A DNA stretch of 64,000 nucleotides from Siphonodentalium dalli (taxonomy: Eukaryota; Mollusca; Scaphopoda; Gadilida; Siphonodentaliidae). Below the pieces are notes generated by a model that was not told the origin of the DNA, made no database searches, and worked only from the letters and a program-made list of their open reading frames with translations. The position numbers and the translations under genes were made by a program. The stretch's first letter is position 1, and every line of letters starts with the position of its first letter. The stretch spans positions 189,770,816-189,834,815 of the forward strand of contig CP136066.1 in assembly GCA_032622095.1 (NCBI GenBank). Direction: 5' to 3'. Positions 1-11,899 of the stretch are shown here, piece after piece.

Positions 1-2160
1 ATAATGAGATTGGAGGACAAGTGTTGACTCACTTATGGGTTCCCCCTCTCCACTATGTTATTACACTGAACAAATAAATAAACAGTAATGGCAAAGCAAC
101 ATGACTACCAAAAACAAGTTGAACATAAATACAGATCACCTGTCACCGTTTGTATATGTATTGTTGAAAGTCCGGATTGTTTGTTTCGTTTGCTGGCTTA
201 TATATACATCTCATTATTTGCGAGAGTTAGTCAAAAGAATCTTGATTTGTCTCACGTTTGAATGACTGTGCAGCTAAGAATTTTTTTAGTGAGTAAATAA
301 AATGCAATAATGGGTAATGTCCCCAGATTCGCTACCGGTGCGACTTGTGTCTTGTGATGACCTGACAGTCATGCTATGCACTATCGGCTGAACCCCAATT
401 TCAACGGGAGATATAGCTCACGGAGTATTCGTACATTTCAACACGAATTTCTTGCAAAACATCGATAAATGCTATATACTTCGTCGTCTTGGGAGAGAAG
501 AGGCAATCATTGGGTTTTTATTAACTGATATAGTTTGCTTAGGCACTCTGTTATCCATTCCCATGGCAGAGATTCGGTGAAATTACCTGCCGAATGGCTG
601 ATTGAGAGATGGTTTGTCTGGTTAATATATACATCATGTATGTGTTTTCAGCGGGGCTCGTGCTCTCCTAATTCACGAGCGAATGCCGACTCTTAAACAG
701 TAATATAAAAACTTGACAAAGCTGGTAATCAATATGGAGCTATAATTGTGTGTTTTACAAGCTTCAGTTGAAAACCAATATAACTGTATTCACCACTGTA
801 ATGTATACATTATTATATATAAACCTTATACCCTGGCTCAAATTGCACCACATACAAGACTTAATTCCAAAAAAATTGTTGACTTGCTTCCAAATAGTTA
901 TTCTATTACACACGCACGCGCTGCGATTCCGTGCTTTTAACATCGCCAACTACGATTGCATATTGACGATGACATATAGGTAGACACAATTAACTCCGAT
1001 TCCGCGTTTTTAGTTTGTCAACTCATATGACGTCATGTGAGGATTAGCGACGGAGATAGCCGAACAACCGGTCGAGGTATTATTTATTTATTTTGCGGCT
1101 TATTTATTACGTGACAGTTATGGGACTTGGGTCATTGTGTTCACAAAAGGGGCGCTTTCCGGTAGTGTTTTGTTGTATTCATCAGGATAGCAATCCTTTA
1201 ATAAATGTGCGCTCTGGAAATGAAGGGACTATTCACTACACGTCCTTACTTAAGATCACGTTCACACCCTAATTTTCCAGAGTCGTTATTTCGTGAGAGA
1301 ATCCAGATTCAAAATCCGAAACTGCGATTACACGGATTCTAGGTCAGATTTTGAAATCCATGTGGTCGCCGGTACTAGGTTTAATGTTCTCCCAGCGTCA
1401 AATATATCTCATGTATTTGACATGGGTTTCATTTATAATTTTCATGTTTGTGGTGAAAGTCGTGCATTTCTTTCTCGCCGAGTATTATAGTTGAAATCGA
1501 CAGGCGTATATTATAGGGGCGATATTATTGGATGGGATTAGGAAATGAACATCATGAAAAGTACAAGCTTAGTCATCAACCGAAGTGCTCTCCCAGCCCT
1601 ACTATCAATAATGGTTAATTTCAGTTTACACTCGATAGCACAAATTTATATTTGGATATGCAGGGGATATGCTGGGAAATTTATAATTTGTTTTTGGAAA
1701 AGTGCATGCAAATACCTTATATAGTAAGTTATACTAGTGTTTTGTGCGCCCATATCACCTTCTGTGGGGTTACTGTATTTGTCCACAATATCGATGCATT
1801 AGAATTTCCATTTAGCAGTGTCGACTTTGACTACCCAGGTAGACTAGCATACACTAGCATCACACACTCATCTGGAAATTCCAATGCACGTATATGTGGG
1901 AGACAAAATAAAAGACTTTAAGCCGGAATGTGAACAAATCTTCATATTCGACTTTATTTTAAAAAATTCAATTAAAACAGCGTCTGAAACAAGTTAAACT
2001 AAAAGAGATAGAAATTTGGGTGGGGTGTAACAAAAATGGGAGTAAAAAATCTTTTTTTTTGTAGATTTGAGGGTGGTGGGTCCCCGAAAATGTCAGATGC
2101 AGAAAAACGGCTTACATTCCTGCCATTTTACTACCGCCTGTCAGATGTATCACTTACTAC
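1..2160. other. Region without recognisable gene
   Basis: I see no recognisable protein motif, RNA gene or clear repeat here. The open frames are short and of low complexity. It is most likely ordinary intergenic or old repeat-derived DNA. Confidence 0.5.
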
Positions 2161-2280
2161 ACAGTGGCTTAAAGATGTCCCATCTATTACACCAAAATGT
2201 AAAGTACTAATTGTCAGTTCACAGTGGCTTAAAGATGTCCCGTCTATTACACCAAAATGTAAAGTACTAATTGTCAGTTC
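2161..2280 (+). repeat. 60-bp direct tandem duplication
   Basis: Two adjacent 60-base units (2161-2220 and 2221-2280) both start ACAGTGGCTTAAAGATG and differ at one visible base (CCATCT versus CCGTCT). The unit length is a multiple of three, so a small open frame runs through both, but nothing else suggests coding. A recent local duplication is the simplest reading. Confidence 0.9.
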
Positions 2281-2315
2281 ACCAGACAAAAGGAAAATGA
2301 AAATAATTTTAATCA

Positions 2316-2972
2316 GTGTGGCCAAGCCTTGAAATAGTGTGTCTGTCATTTGCAGAATGAGGTCCGCAGAGGGTGAATTTAATGACGCTACTTCGTACAG
2401 CGGACTGCCGTCGCCAAATCCATCCTCTGAGGGACCTCATTTTTCACGGCCTCCTGCTATGGGAGACCAAGCGACATATTTAAGTTCACAGATGTTAAAA
2501 GTGGTTACGGTGGTGCGATGGGGTGAAAGAGAAGATCACCGTCTTCCAACTATTTCCAGTTGATTGCTACATGCTTGAGTGGACATACTGTATATCAACA
2601 GTTGTTTTCATTGGACTTATATTTGCTGTGGCAGCTTTATTCTTCGTTGTAATATATGGTGGTAGATGTTTTATCATGCAATTAGAAATTTAAGTCAACA
2701 CCATGACACAAATGAAATTCCCTCCCACAGAGCCAATACAATCAAGTCTGAGTTTATTGTGTCTGTCATTTGCAGAATGAGGTCCCACAGAGGGTGAATT
2801 TGGTGATACTACCCCGCACATCGGGCTAGCATCACCAAATTCACCCTCTGGGAACCTCATTCTGCTGAGTTGTAAACAGAATGAGGTCCCCAGAGTGTGA
2901 ATTTAGTGATGCTACCCCGCCCGCTATATTCTGCAAATGACAGACACCATATTTCAAGGCTTGAGTGTGGCA
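2316..2972. mobile_element. Non-autonomous inverted-repeat element (MITE-like)
   Basis: The left end (about 2316-2358) contains AAGCCTTGAAATA followed by GTCTGTCATTTGCAGAAT. The right end (2929-2972) contains the reverse complement, ATTCTGCAAATGACAGAC followed by TTTCAAGGCTT. A second copy of the inner end lies at 2759. Internally, AATGAGGTCC...GAGGGTGAATTT blocks form hairpins with CACCCTCTG...CCTCATT. There is no coding capacity, and the class is undetermined. Confidence 0.7.
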
Positions 2973-3007
2973 CAGGCATCGCGAAAATATACAGCAGCAA
3001 ACATCCG

Positions 3008-3550
3008 TTAAAGACCCACTTAATTTTCGACCCCCCCCCCCCCCCAGATCACATATGAAAAATATATGACATAGTATATACCATGAACCCCCAGATCACA
3101 TATGAAAAATATATGACATAGTATATACCATTTGAAAGATGAAGCTCCAAAACATTGTATTATCAACTTATCTGGTGTAATAAACCGTGAACATGTTGTT
3201 TTTGTTGAGTTACCGACGTGTTTTTGTGCTTAAGTTTCATCTTTTTTTGTAGTACAAAGTGTATTATTTTCATTGGAGGAGTAATAACTCTATATTTTAA
3301 AAATAGAGTTATTCTCCTTCCATTGAAAATAAATTTTTAGTTTGAATTCTGTTGCTTTCTGGGAGCCATAACAGGGGAATCTTTCTATGAGTTCAGCTGT
3401 TTTCTATTCCACTATGGGCATCTTCTGAGAAACAGACGTTTCAAATGGTGATGAATTATAGTATTTTAATCATATTTTATGGCATAGATTGTTATTAAAA
3501 CCGTAGCACTATAAAAAAAAATAAGCGGTGACTCGAAAATTAAGTGGATC
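3008..3550. mobile_element. MITE family A, copy 1
   Basis: The left terminus TTAAAGACCCACTTAATTTT is followed by a C run. The right terminus TCGAAAATTAAGTGG is its inverted partner. The interior shares with the other copies an internal palindrome around GAGTTATTC, CATTCTGGGAGCC-like text and GGTTTTAATAACAAT (inverted). Other copies are at 23605, 24367, 54873, 57009 (partial) and 58496. No ORF is present. Confidence 0.8.
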
Positions 3551-3954
3551 ATAGCTGAGAACGCTCTTTATTAGTTGCTGCTTTCTGGCGACTGAGGCAT
3601 GGACGATCTTTATAAGAGGCGATCATTGGCACTCGTGCTAGGCTGACAAATATTCAAAATGCGTTAAAACTTCCTATGTGATGATTATGGTATATAATGG
3701 TGATGCTGGTATTGGCGTGTGGACGATGTTGTGGCAGTGATGATTATATATATCTTATGTGTTCTTTTATATATATTGAGTGTAGTTTATAGTCATGTTA
3801 TTGATCTAAGTTTCACGTTGCACATATTTTGTCTGAGTAATAAACCATTACATATTGCATTACTCATGGGTCCTGTCTAATAGGTCGTGCAGATTATATT
3901 GTGTCAGACCAGACTGGGTATATTTAACGGTGATTTTCTTATTCTATTTGTGTG

Positions 3955-4394
3955 CTAAAAGTACTCTATCCGATCAGAGGGTCCCCATATCATCACGATA
4001 CAACAACAACAACATTATTCAAAATACGCTTTAGTTATCAGAATCGATTCATTGCAACAAAATAATGCTAACCACTGTTAACTATGGTATCAAATTTCCC
4101 AAAACGTGTTATTTATCAACATTATGTTCAACGAAATATGGCCGTATTATCACTTGAGTATTCACGACATTTGACCATATTACCACTTATTTTTCATCCG
4201 CAATTTTGACCTAGACCATCCTTTTGACGGCGTGTTTCTGTGCCACAAACAATTGAAATAACAAACATCAAAAATCGATATCTGATCACTCTGAGCTTTG
4301 ATGGGTAGGTTCCTCGAATTGAATCAAATATCTTTTACCCCGAAGCCAAATAAATAGTAGTTTAGGGGTATTTAATCGGATTGTGTACCTTTAA
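3955..4394. mobile_element. MITE family B, copy 1
   Basis: The element begins near TACTCTATCCGATCA and ends TCGGATTGTGTACCTTTAA, so its ends are inverted repeats. The interior (AATACGCTTTAGTTATCAG, ACGTGTTATTTATCAACA, CGATATCTGATCACTCTG) is repeated at 27286-27933. It has no coding capacity. Confidence 0.8.
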
Positions 4395-5034
4395 GTGGTG
4401 CATTCAAATTGACTATGTCTTTGCTCATGCTCGCTATATCCTTGTCACGACGATTGTATATAAGCGGAAATGGTTCGAATACCGGTCCTTTCGGGAATCC
4501 CGAGATCAGCCCCCCCCCCCAATACTTATAAGAGAGAGTCGCTTTATTTATAGATAATTCGATAATTTGTTATCTACGCGCAGGGAACGCAACCTGAAGC
4601 ATGTATCTTGGCATGTTGTAAGTTTCTGGCCTGGTGGGTGCTTTATATGTGTATTGGATTGATTTCCCAGTAAAATTTACCTTCTGTGTATAGTCTTCAC
4701 TCCACCAGTAAACTGACTATACTATAGTATACGCTGCTGAAAGAACGATGAACTCTAATAAATCAAATCATATCAAAGCAACAGACGTCTCCACTGCGAA
4801 CGTGGGGGGGGGGGGGGGTAGTTGTAACCCTTTCTAATACTAAATGGATTCTCTAATTAACCTTAAAAGGTAAGTTATTCATTTCGAGGGGTGTTCAGGA
4901 AATATAAGCAGACGACAGGTAATACTAGTGAAAATTCATTCACATTCAAATTTTGTTGGTGGGAACTGTTCAGATAATAAGTTCAACAATTGTAGTTTTG
5001 TTGAACTTATTACATGAAAATTAAAAAATCTCGT
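4395..5034. other. Unassigned spacer with C and G runs
   Basis: I see no gene. There is a C10 run near 4511 and a G14 run near 4805. Otherwise this is AT-rich, unstructured DNA leading into the minisatellite. Confidence 0.5.
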
Positions 5035-6604
5035 GTATGCATGCTGTGTTCATATTCAGTTCTCGTTACTATTGGTAAAGAAGCATTGTAGATGCATGCT
5101 GTGTTCATATTCAGTTCTCATGTCGTTACTATTGGTAAAGAAGCATTGTATATGCATACCGCGTTCACACATTGGCAAATTTCTCTGGTATTTTTTGTTG
5201 GGATTTCGTTATAGAAAACCATATGGTGCCAGAATATGAACACAGCATGCATATACAATGCTTCTTTACCAACAGTAACGACATGAGAACTGATTATGAA
5301 CACAGCATGCATATACAATGCTTCTTTACCAATAGTAACGACATGAGAACTGAATATGAACACAGCATACATATACAATGCTTCTTTACCAATAGTTACG
5401 ACATGAGAACTGAATATGAACACAGCATGCATATACAATGATTCTAACCAATAGTAACAACACGAGAACAGAATATGAACACAGCATGAATATACAATGC
5501 CTCCAACCAATAGTAACGACATGAGAACTGAATATGAACACAGCATGAATATACAATGCCTCCAACCAATAGTAACGACATGAGAACTGAATATGAACAC
5601 AGCATGCATATACAATGCTCTTTACCAATAGTAACGACACGAGAACAGAATATGAACACAGCATGAATATACAATGCCTCCAACCAATAGTAACGACATG
5701 AGAACTGAATATGAACACAGCATGCATATACAATGCTCTTTACCAATAGTAACGACACGAGAACAGAATATGAACACAGCATGAATATACAATGCCTCCA
5801 ACCAATAGTAACGACATGAGAACTGAATATGAACACAGCATGAATATACAATGCCTCCAACCAATAGTAACGACACGAGAACAGAATATGAACACAGCAT
5901 GCATATACAATGCTCTTTACCAATAGTAACGACACGAGAACAGAATATGAACACAGCATGAATATACAATGCCTCCAACCAATAGTAACGACATGAGAAC
6001 TGAATATGAACACAGCATGAATATACAATGCCTCCAACCAATAGTAACGACACGAGAACAGAATATGAACACAGCATGAATATACAATGCCTCCAACCAA
6101 TAGTAACGACATGAGAACTGAATATGAACACAGCATGAATATACAATGCCTCCAACCAATAGTAACGACATGAGAACTGAATATGAACACAGCATGCATA
6201 TACAATGCTTCTTTACCAACAGTAACGACATGAGAACTGAATATGAACACAGCATGAATATACAATGCCTCCAACCAATAGTAACGACATGAGAACTGAA
6301 TATGAACACAGCATGCATATACAATGCTTCTTTACCAACAGTAACGACATGAGAACTGAATATGAACACAGCATGAATATACAATGCCTCCAACCAATAG
6401 TAACGACATGAGAACTGAATATGAACACAGCATGCATATACAATGCTTCTTTACCAACAGTAACGACATGAGAACTGAATATGAACACAGCATGCATATA
6501 CAATGCTTCTTTACCAACAGTAACGACGTGAGAACAGAATATGAACACAGCATGCATATACAATGCTTGTTGTTTACCAAAAGTAACTACATGCCAACTG
6601 AATT
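5035..6604 (+). repeat. 59/60-bp minisatellite with inverted units at its left edge
   Basis: About 23 head-to-tail units run from 5238 to 6604. Each starts GAACACAGCATG and ends near GAGAACTGAATAT. Three main versions differ in the middle: CCTCCAACC (59 bp), CTTCTTTACC (60 bp) and CTCTTTACC (59 bp). They are interspersed, with a second alternation CGACATGAGAACTG versus CGACACGAGAACAG. Two further units (5036-5155) lie in the opposite orientation, separated from the array by about 80 unique bases, so the left edge can fold back. Both strands are nearly stop-free only because the unit lacks stops; no gene is inferred. Confidence 0.95.
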
Positions 6605-6975
6605 TACTCTAGTTCCACAATAATGTAACTGTGCTATACTTATATTTGTCTTCAAATACCTGTATATAATTGAATCTTGCAAGATCGTGTTCATGTATAG
6701 TTGAATGCTGTTTATAGGCCATGATCAGTATAGCATTGTAACTATATAATATGGACTATGTACAGTATCGCGGTGTTGGCTGTAGTATGTATATATTCAT
6801 TTTATAAGCATTGTTGCGTTTGTTTCTGCACATTGTTATAAACTTTCTGTTTATAAATTCCTGCTAAATAAGTCAGGTCAGTTCGCCAGTTTGTGAAAGC
6901 GACATTGGTACTCTAAGTTCACATTTCCCAACTTTCATGACGGGAGCTGCGCTGGTGCAACACTAAAGGTCATGT
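6605..6975. other. AT-rich spacer
   Basis: I see no gene, hairpin or clear repeat between the minisatellite and the following palindromic repeat. Confidence 0.4.
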
Positions 6976-7137
6976 ACCAGTGCATACTCTGATATATGCG
7001 AGTCTCCCACATGGAGCCTCGCATATATAAGAGAATACACCCCACGTACAAGGTCAAGGTACATATTGTTAGGCCAATGCACTTTTATATATGCGAAGCT
7101 CCCTATGGGAGACTCTAAGAGAATGCAATAGCACAGG
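6976..7137. repeat. Diverged pair of GCGAG palindrome modules
   Basis: Two imperfect hairpins, 6976-7046 and 7070-7137, have the form (TATATATGCGAG)...(CTCGCATATATAAGAGAAT). They are old relatives of the palindrome found intact at 28969, 51807, 55551 and 60849. The second is preceded by TTGTTAGGCCAATGCA, the same inner edge as in the younger copies. Confidence 0.75.
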
Positions 7138-8621
7138 GGTTCTCACAAAATGTCAGGAAGCTCCAGTCATAGAAGGGTAATTACGATTTCAATTGATTTG
7201 ATTTAGACGAGTTCTCGAAGTTACATATTTAAAAAAAAAGATTTTTGACTTCATGCAAAATTGAAAATGTCGGAAATAAATTAATCATTAATCTGCATAG
7301 CCCCACAAGTTATCGCGCCCGGAATTAGATACAGGTCTCATCGATGTGTTAATTACATTGCAGTTTATATATAGAGGATCTCTAATATAATGAGTCGTAA
7401 TTCTATACTAAATTTATTAACCAACTACATACATGCGATTCGAGCCGAGATTTAGTGAGCCTCGAATCGAATTTAGTGGACGGAGTTAATAAATTTCGCA
7501 TAAAATTGCGACGAATTTGAGATCTTTGAGACAAATATTCTCGAAACGGCTGGTGTTAAAACAAATTATTATTGATTTCCTTATCACAACCAAAGATGTA
7601 GTAAAGACACCTTCAAGACAAAATATGTTCCATTTTTAATATGTCTTTTCATGTTGACAAGCTTGTTGAACCACTCTTGTCACCCATGTTTATCTCATAG
7701 TCAACAATATATAACTCAACACATATTGAATATCATAATTATATTCTAATTAACATAATGATAACATTGATCGATACAATTTCGCTAAGCTCTTATGTCA
7801 CTGCGCGTGCCGATAATACACGTGTGTCTTACTACAAAATATGAGGCATGATAGATATATGCTACACCAGCGCGGTTCCCGTCATGAAAGGGATAAGCGC
7901 TATACGTATTGTGATGCGGAGACAACATATAAATATGTGCATTAAATGGATACTCAAATGCTGTTGTTGGTTTCTAGTCTCTGAGTCGTAGAATAAGGTA
8001 ACCATATTTCCATTATTTGAAATTCTGTTCAGTACGAAGTATTGTTACGGATGGCAAATTAACTGGAATGCAGAAAATACAAATTGTCGTCGTCGAGTAA
8101 ATTTTGTACAGCTTTCAAGAGTTTTCTCCTCGTATCAGCATACTGTTTTTACACGATCATGTGTGCCATGCGTTTACCAATCCACTATACCTCAATTAAT
8201 TTGATTACGTCTTGTACATGGAAATTCGTAATTTAATTTATGGCTCCAGCCATACATTAAATTTATATCAAATTATTAACTTTGATTTTAAGATAACCTA
8301 TTAACCTGAACGTTCACAGAATACATCTTCGACTCAAATTACTTATTTTCTATATATTATCGATATTAGATCGTTGTTATTACCGGGAATTTATTGAAAA
8401 TGGCATACAATACCCCTATAACTTTTCTAATTCTCAGGAGTGTGTCTGGCACCACATCTGTTGCTAAAAGTCTCCGCAAACCAGAAAATAATCCCACAAG
8501 AAATTCGTTACATGTATGAAACCATATATTCTCAATCCCTTGAACTGTATTGAGTTTTAATTATGTGAAATCCCACCAACAATCACATTAGCTTCACATA
8601 CTTTGAAACCATGGAAAGTAT
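7138..8621. other. Region without recognisable gene
   Basis: No coding motifs are visible. A weak fold-back around 7375-7530 (GGATCTCTAATATAATGAG ... GAATTTGAGATCTTTGAG) may be a degraded member of the GAGGATCT repeat group seen at 9976, 20693 and 61870. Confidence 0.4.
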
Positions 8622-9020
8622 GTTAATACGATAATAACGCTATTGGGGTATAACGAATCCATTTCTTTTTATCAGAGATGTCGTTTCAGGGTTTGCCCCT
8701 CGGGAAACTTCCGGCAGATAATCAGGCGATTACCTAATCAAAAACATCTAATCTCCTGTATTCGGTCGTAGTTAAATTTGACAAAGTTCATGGGTTGTTC
8801 CAGACTTTGATTACTAATTTCAAAAGACAGTACCAAGCCAGCTACGTCTGCCGCATTCCATATTACGGGGCACACGCACTCAATATCATGCCATCAATTT
8901 CTTAAATGAATAAACGTCTCAGCACCTCATCTTCTATTTTTTTTTTAATTTGCCAGTGTGGAGTGTCATTGAATTGTCGGCTGTTTTCCCACAGGGTCTT
9001 TAAAACATTTTGAATGCACA
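8622..9020 (+). repeat. Interspersed repeat C, copy 1
   Basis: About 400 bp are shared with 13839-14183 and 15869-16266 in the same orientation. Common blocks are GTAGTTAAATTTGACAAAGTT, GCCATCAATTTCTTAAATGA, ATAAACGT and TGTCGGCTGTTTTC. No ORF is conserved and the class is unknown. Confidence 0.75.
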
Positions 9021-9216
9021 ATGTACCTGGTACATGCATGAGTACATGAGTACATCACTGGTATATAGAAGTCATCAAACCTACATGTGCCGGAGAACTG
9101 CCTTCTTGACATCTAAATGAGTATCAAAGGACAAATTGCGGAAAACATCACCAGCAACATTCGATTATTTTCAGACGATACATCGATCTATCTCGCAGTC
9201 GAAGGCCCCATTCTAG

Positions 9217-9687
9217 CAGGGGGGGGGGGAATTTCCGGCACGTATGCCGGGGTGGGTTGGTGGTCAAAGCCACAAACAAGAAATTTTTTCCGCAACTAAA
9301 AAAACAAATTCCTGCTTGTTTTTTAGTGTTTTGGCAATGAGTTGGGCTTCAAAACCACTTTGAATGAGAGAAATAATGTAATAACGCCGGCAGCCATGTT
9401 TTTTTGGCCGAATTACCTCAAAATGACTCAATCCTATTTACATGTCCATGTTAGCATCCACGATAAATAGTATGCACAGAAATTCATATACAGCTGTTTA
9501 CAGTGAATCCCCCCCCCGCAAATCTTTGTTTTAGTGCTAAAGGGGGGGTGGGTGTCAAAAAATGGTCGGAAAAAACTGCCGAAAACGGAAAAAAATTTGG
9601 CGGTGGGGGTGGGTGGGTACAAAAAATGATCGAAAGGGAAAAAATGCCATACGTGCCTGAAAAAATTTTCCGACCCCCCCCCCCCTG
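9217..9687. mobile_element. hAT-like G-run-ended MITE inserted in the LINE relic
   Basis: The left end is CAG followed by a long G run. The right end is a C run followed by TG. ATTCTAG flanks both sides (9210-9216 and 9688-9694), and excision restores the host frame (GPILAANMLNND). Subterminal blocks GGCACGTATG (left) and CATACGTGCC (right) are inverted. CAG-type ends and a 7-8 bp duplication suggest hAT. The interior holds more G/C runs with TGTCAAAAAATGG-like text and no transposase. Confidence 0.8.
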
Positions 9688-9975
9688 ATTCTAGCAGCAA
9701 ACATGTTGAACAACGATATTCACATAATATTGAATTGTTCACAGATGTTGATTGTTAAGTTTAACCCACTTAAAAGTGAATCATTACACCTTTCCAGAAA
9801 AGTTTTAACACAAAATTACCCGAAAATTGAAATGACACACAAGAACTAAGTGAATTAAGTAGTCACAAACAATTAGGGCTAATATTCAACTCTCACGGAA
9901 AATGGAGAGATCATAATATATTGAGGATATTGAAAAGAAATCCTCAAAAAGATTGTACATTCCGAGGAAATATAT

Positions 9976-10499
9976 AGAGGATCTACAACGAGTCCTCGGT
10001 TTATTGCGGAATTTACAAAACGTGTCCAGTCAATTACAAAGGCTCGGTCCAGATCTAATTTACTGGACGAATTTTGTAAATTCCGCTATAAACTGGGGAC
10101 GAGTTGTAGATTCTATTTACTACACCATCCAAAACCTCGACAAAACATACTTAAATCAACAAATGGGACGCGAAAGTAACATCGGATTCTATATAAGGCA
10201 TGCGCTGAAGTTGTTTGCCCATGCACGTAAAGAAATAGTCCCAGATAAATAAAGACTCTTTGGCGTATTTAATGGCGTATATTTAATTAAATAACTTTTC
10301 AAACTCTTCATTCATTCTAGTTTGTTGGAAATATATTGGAAGCCATAGTATTTTGAGACGTAGCTTTCGGAATGTAAAAAGACCACAATCCGGAAGTCAA
10401 AGGTCACCTGGCACTATTTCCTGTTATTAAACGAACGTTTAATATCACAATTTATAGAATGGGTTTATTGAATGTAATAAGGGTAGGATCATGCAATAA
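9976..10499 (+). mobile_element. Fold-back repeat D, copy 1, inserted in the LINE relic
   Basis: This 524-bp element is flanked by AAATATAT on both sides (9968-9975 and 10500-10507). Removing it restores the LINE frame as KYILDRWTLEQIY. It starts AGAGGATCTACAACGAGTCC, contains a long hairpin ending GGGGACGAGTTGTAGATTCT, and ends GGATCATGCAATAA. A near-identical copy is at 20693-21242 and a tail fragment at 59695-59935. The ends are not inverted repeats, so the transposition mechanism is unclear. A 99-codon frame inside follows from the hairpin and is not a gene. Confidence 0.85.
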
Positions 10500-10679
10500 A
10501 AATATATTCTGGACAGGTGGACATTAGAACAAATCTACTTATCCTTCATTCGTCCTGTCTTGGAATACGATTCCTCAGTTTGGGGCAACTGCACTGACGA
10601 AGAAGCATGTACTGGAAGATATTCAAATCGAAGCGGCCCGCGTAGATACCGGTGCTAACCAGAGCTGCATGGAGACATT

Positions 10680-11340
10680 GGCTGCGGACACACGTACCAC
10701 AGTAGAGATGGCATAGTATGTGTGACAATTTATTATGGAGGCGTTTGGTGACACTTGTTCGTCATAATTCTGTGTCATAGCTAGCCATGTTTCCCGCTGA
10801 GTTTCCGCACAATGAGTCGACTGGACCAATTAACCCATTGAGTTTCACAAAGGTTGATCTCTATACTCATTACGTTTTGCTACATCGTATTCTATGCGAT
10901 ATGTATAATTGCACGATCGATCGTCCAGAATTGTGTTTGACCGTGGCAATCGCTCGTTCACTCACATATCATGCACGTAGTACGTTTTATTGATATGACA
11001 TCAACGCATGTTTATCTAGTTATATTAATTTCATGCATATTAAGACAGTTCCCCAGTGGCGTTTTTTTATTTTGCGACGTTTAGCTCTACGCATAATTCC
11101 GCTAACATTATGTGGGACGATGAAGCTGTGTCGGAACTTTTGGAGGAAATGCAGCTGCCAGAAAGTATCTGGAATAAACAAAGCGAATATACAAGGACCA
11201 AACCAAGAAAAAGGCTGATTACAAAGAACTTTCGAAGACTCATTGTGCGAATATGCAACGACCAATTGTCACCAAACTCCACCATAATAAATTGTCACAC
11301 CTTCTATGCCATCGCTTCTGTGGTACGTGTGTCCGCAGCC
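10680..11340. mobile_element. PIF/Harbinger-like non-autonomous transposon in the LINE relic
   Basis: The terminal inverted repeats start GGCTGCGGACACACGTACCA and stay similar for about 80 bp. The 3-bp duplication ATT flanks both sides (10677-10679 and 11341-11343), and excision restores the LINE frame. Inside, a frame from 11116 reads MWDDEAVSELLEEM ... SIWNKQSEYTRTK, resembling a Myb/MADF-type DNA-binding region as found in PIF/Harbinger second proteins. A 3-bp duplication is also usual for that superfamily. No DDE transposase is seen. Confidence 0.65.
11116..11220 (+). pseudogene. MADF/Myb-like DNA-binding fragment
   Basis: The frame reads WDDEAVSELLEEM followed by PESIWNKQSEYTRTKPRKR. 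The spacing of the leading Trp/acidic helix and the IWN-x-x-x-EYT block resembles MADF or Myb/SANT trihelix domains. It lies within the Harbinger-like element, so it is probably a residue of that element's accessory protein. It is too short to be functional, and the assignment is by eye. Confidence 0.4.
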
Positions 11341-11706
11341 ATTATTGCAACTGGAAACTGGCTGGGACACACCATCTACGAGACGGAAAAAGAATACATT
11401 AATACAATTTTTTAACACGAAAAAGAAAATTAAACCTCCTTATTTATTAACGCCCTCGGGTGTATACTGTCCTAGAGATTCTAGATAGCTATGGTTCGCT
11501 GGGCGTTTTATTTATAGATAATGGGTTTTCCGGTTGTGACAATTCGCAGTAGGTCCCTATTTGCGGAGGTCCCCGAATTCGCGGAGGTGCCCTAAAATGG
11601 TCGAAATATGTTGATTTTAATGAGGGAACGGGTGCGTATATGTCAATTGATACGTATTTTAAACAAATAACGACACGATCATCATAATAGTGGTTTGTTC
11701 TATCAA

Positions 11707-11710
11707 TCAT

Positions 11711-11745
<35 letters not shown>
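11707..11745 (+). repeat. (ATC)n microsatellite
   Basis: About twelve nearly uninterrupted ATC triplets. It produces poly-His (+) and poly-Asp (-) frames of no significance. Confidence 0.95.
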
Positions 11746-11899
11746 AACACGGAACAAGTCTTGCGACTTTTCGTCCCAATAACATTATTTGCAATGCTTG
11801 TTTACAAATATATGTATCGTCATTCGATATTTACTTTTGAGTCACTTGAACATATTACTTGTCGTCGAACTCGTATTTTATATAATAGAAGAATGAGTC

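Noticed and set aside
5118-6580. Several long overlapping minus-strand frames (up to 276 codons) rich in repeated HAVFIFSSHVVT-like text
   Set aside because: All arise from the 59/60-bp minisatellite, whose unit happens to lack stops. They shift frame with each 59-bp unit and have no start context or domain.
5238-6604. Regularly spaced repeats resembling a CRISPR array
   Set aside because: Units are head-to-tail with no unique spacers, in a eukaryotic context.
9953-10252. 99-codon + strand frame inside fold-back repeat D
   Set aside because: It crosses the LINE/repeat border and the hairpin; the copy at 20693 does not preserve it.
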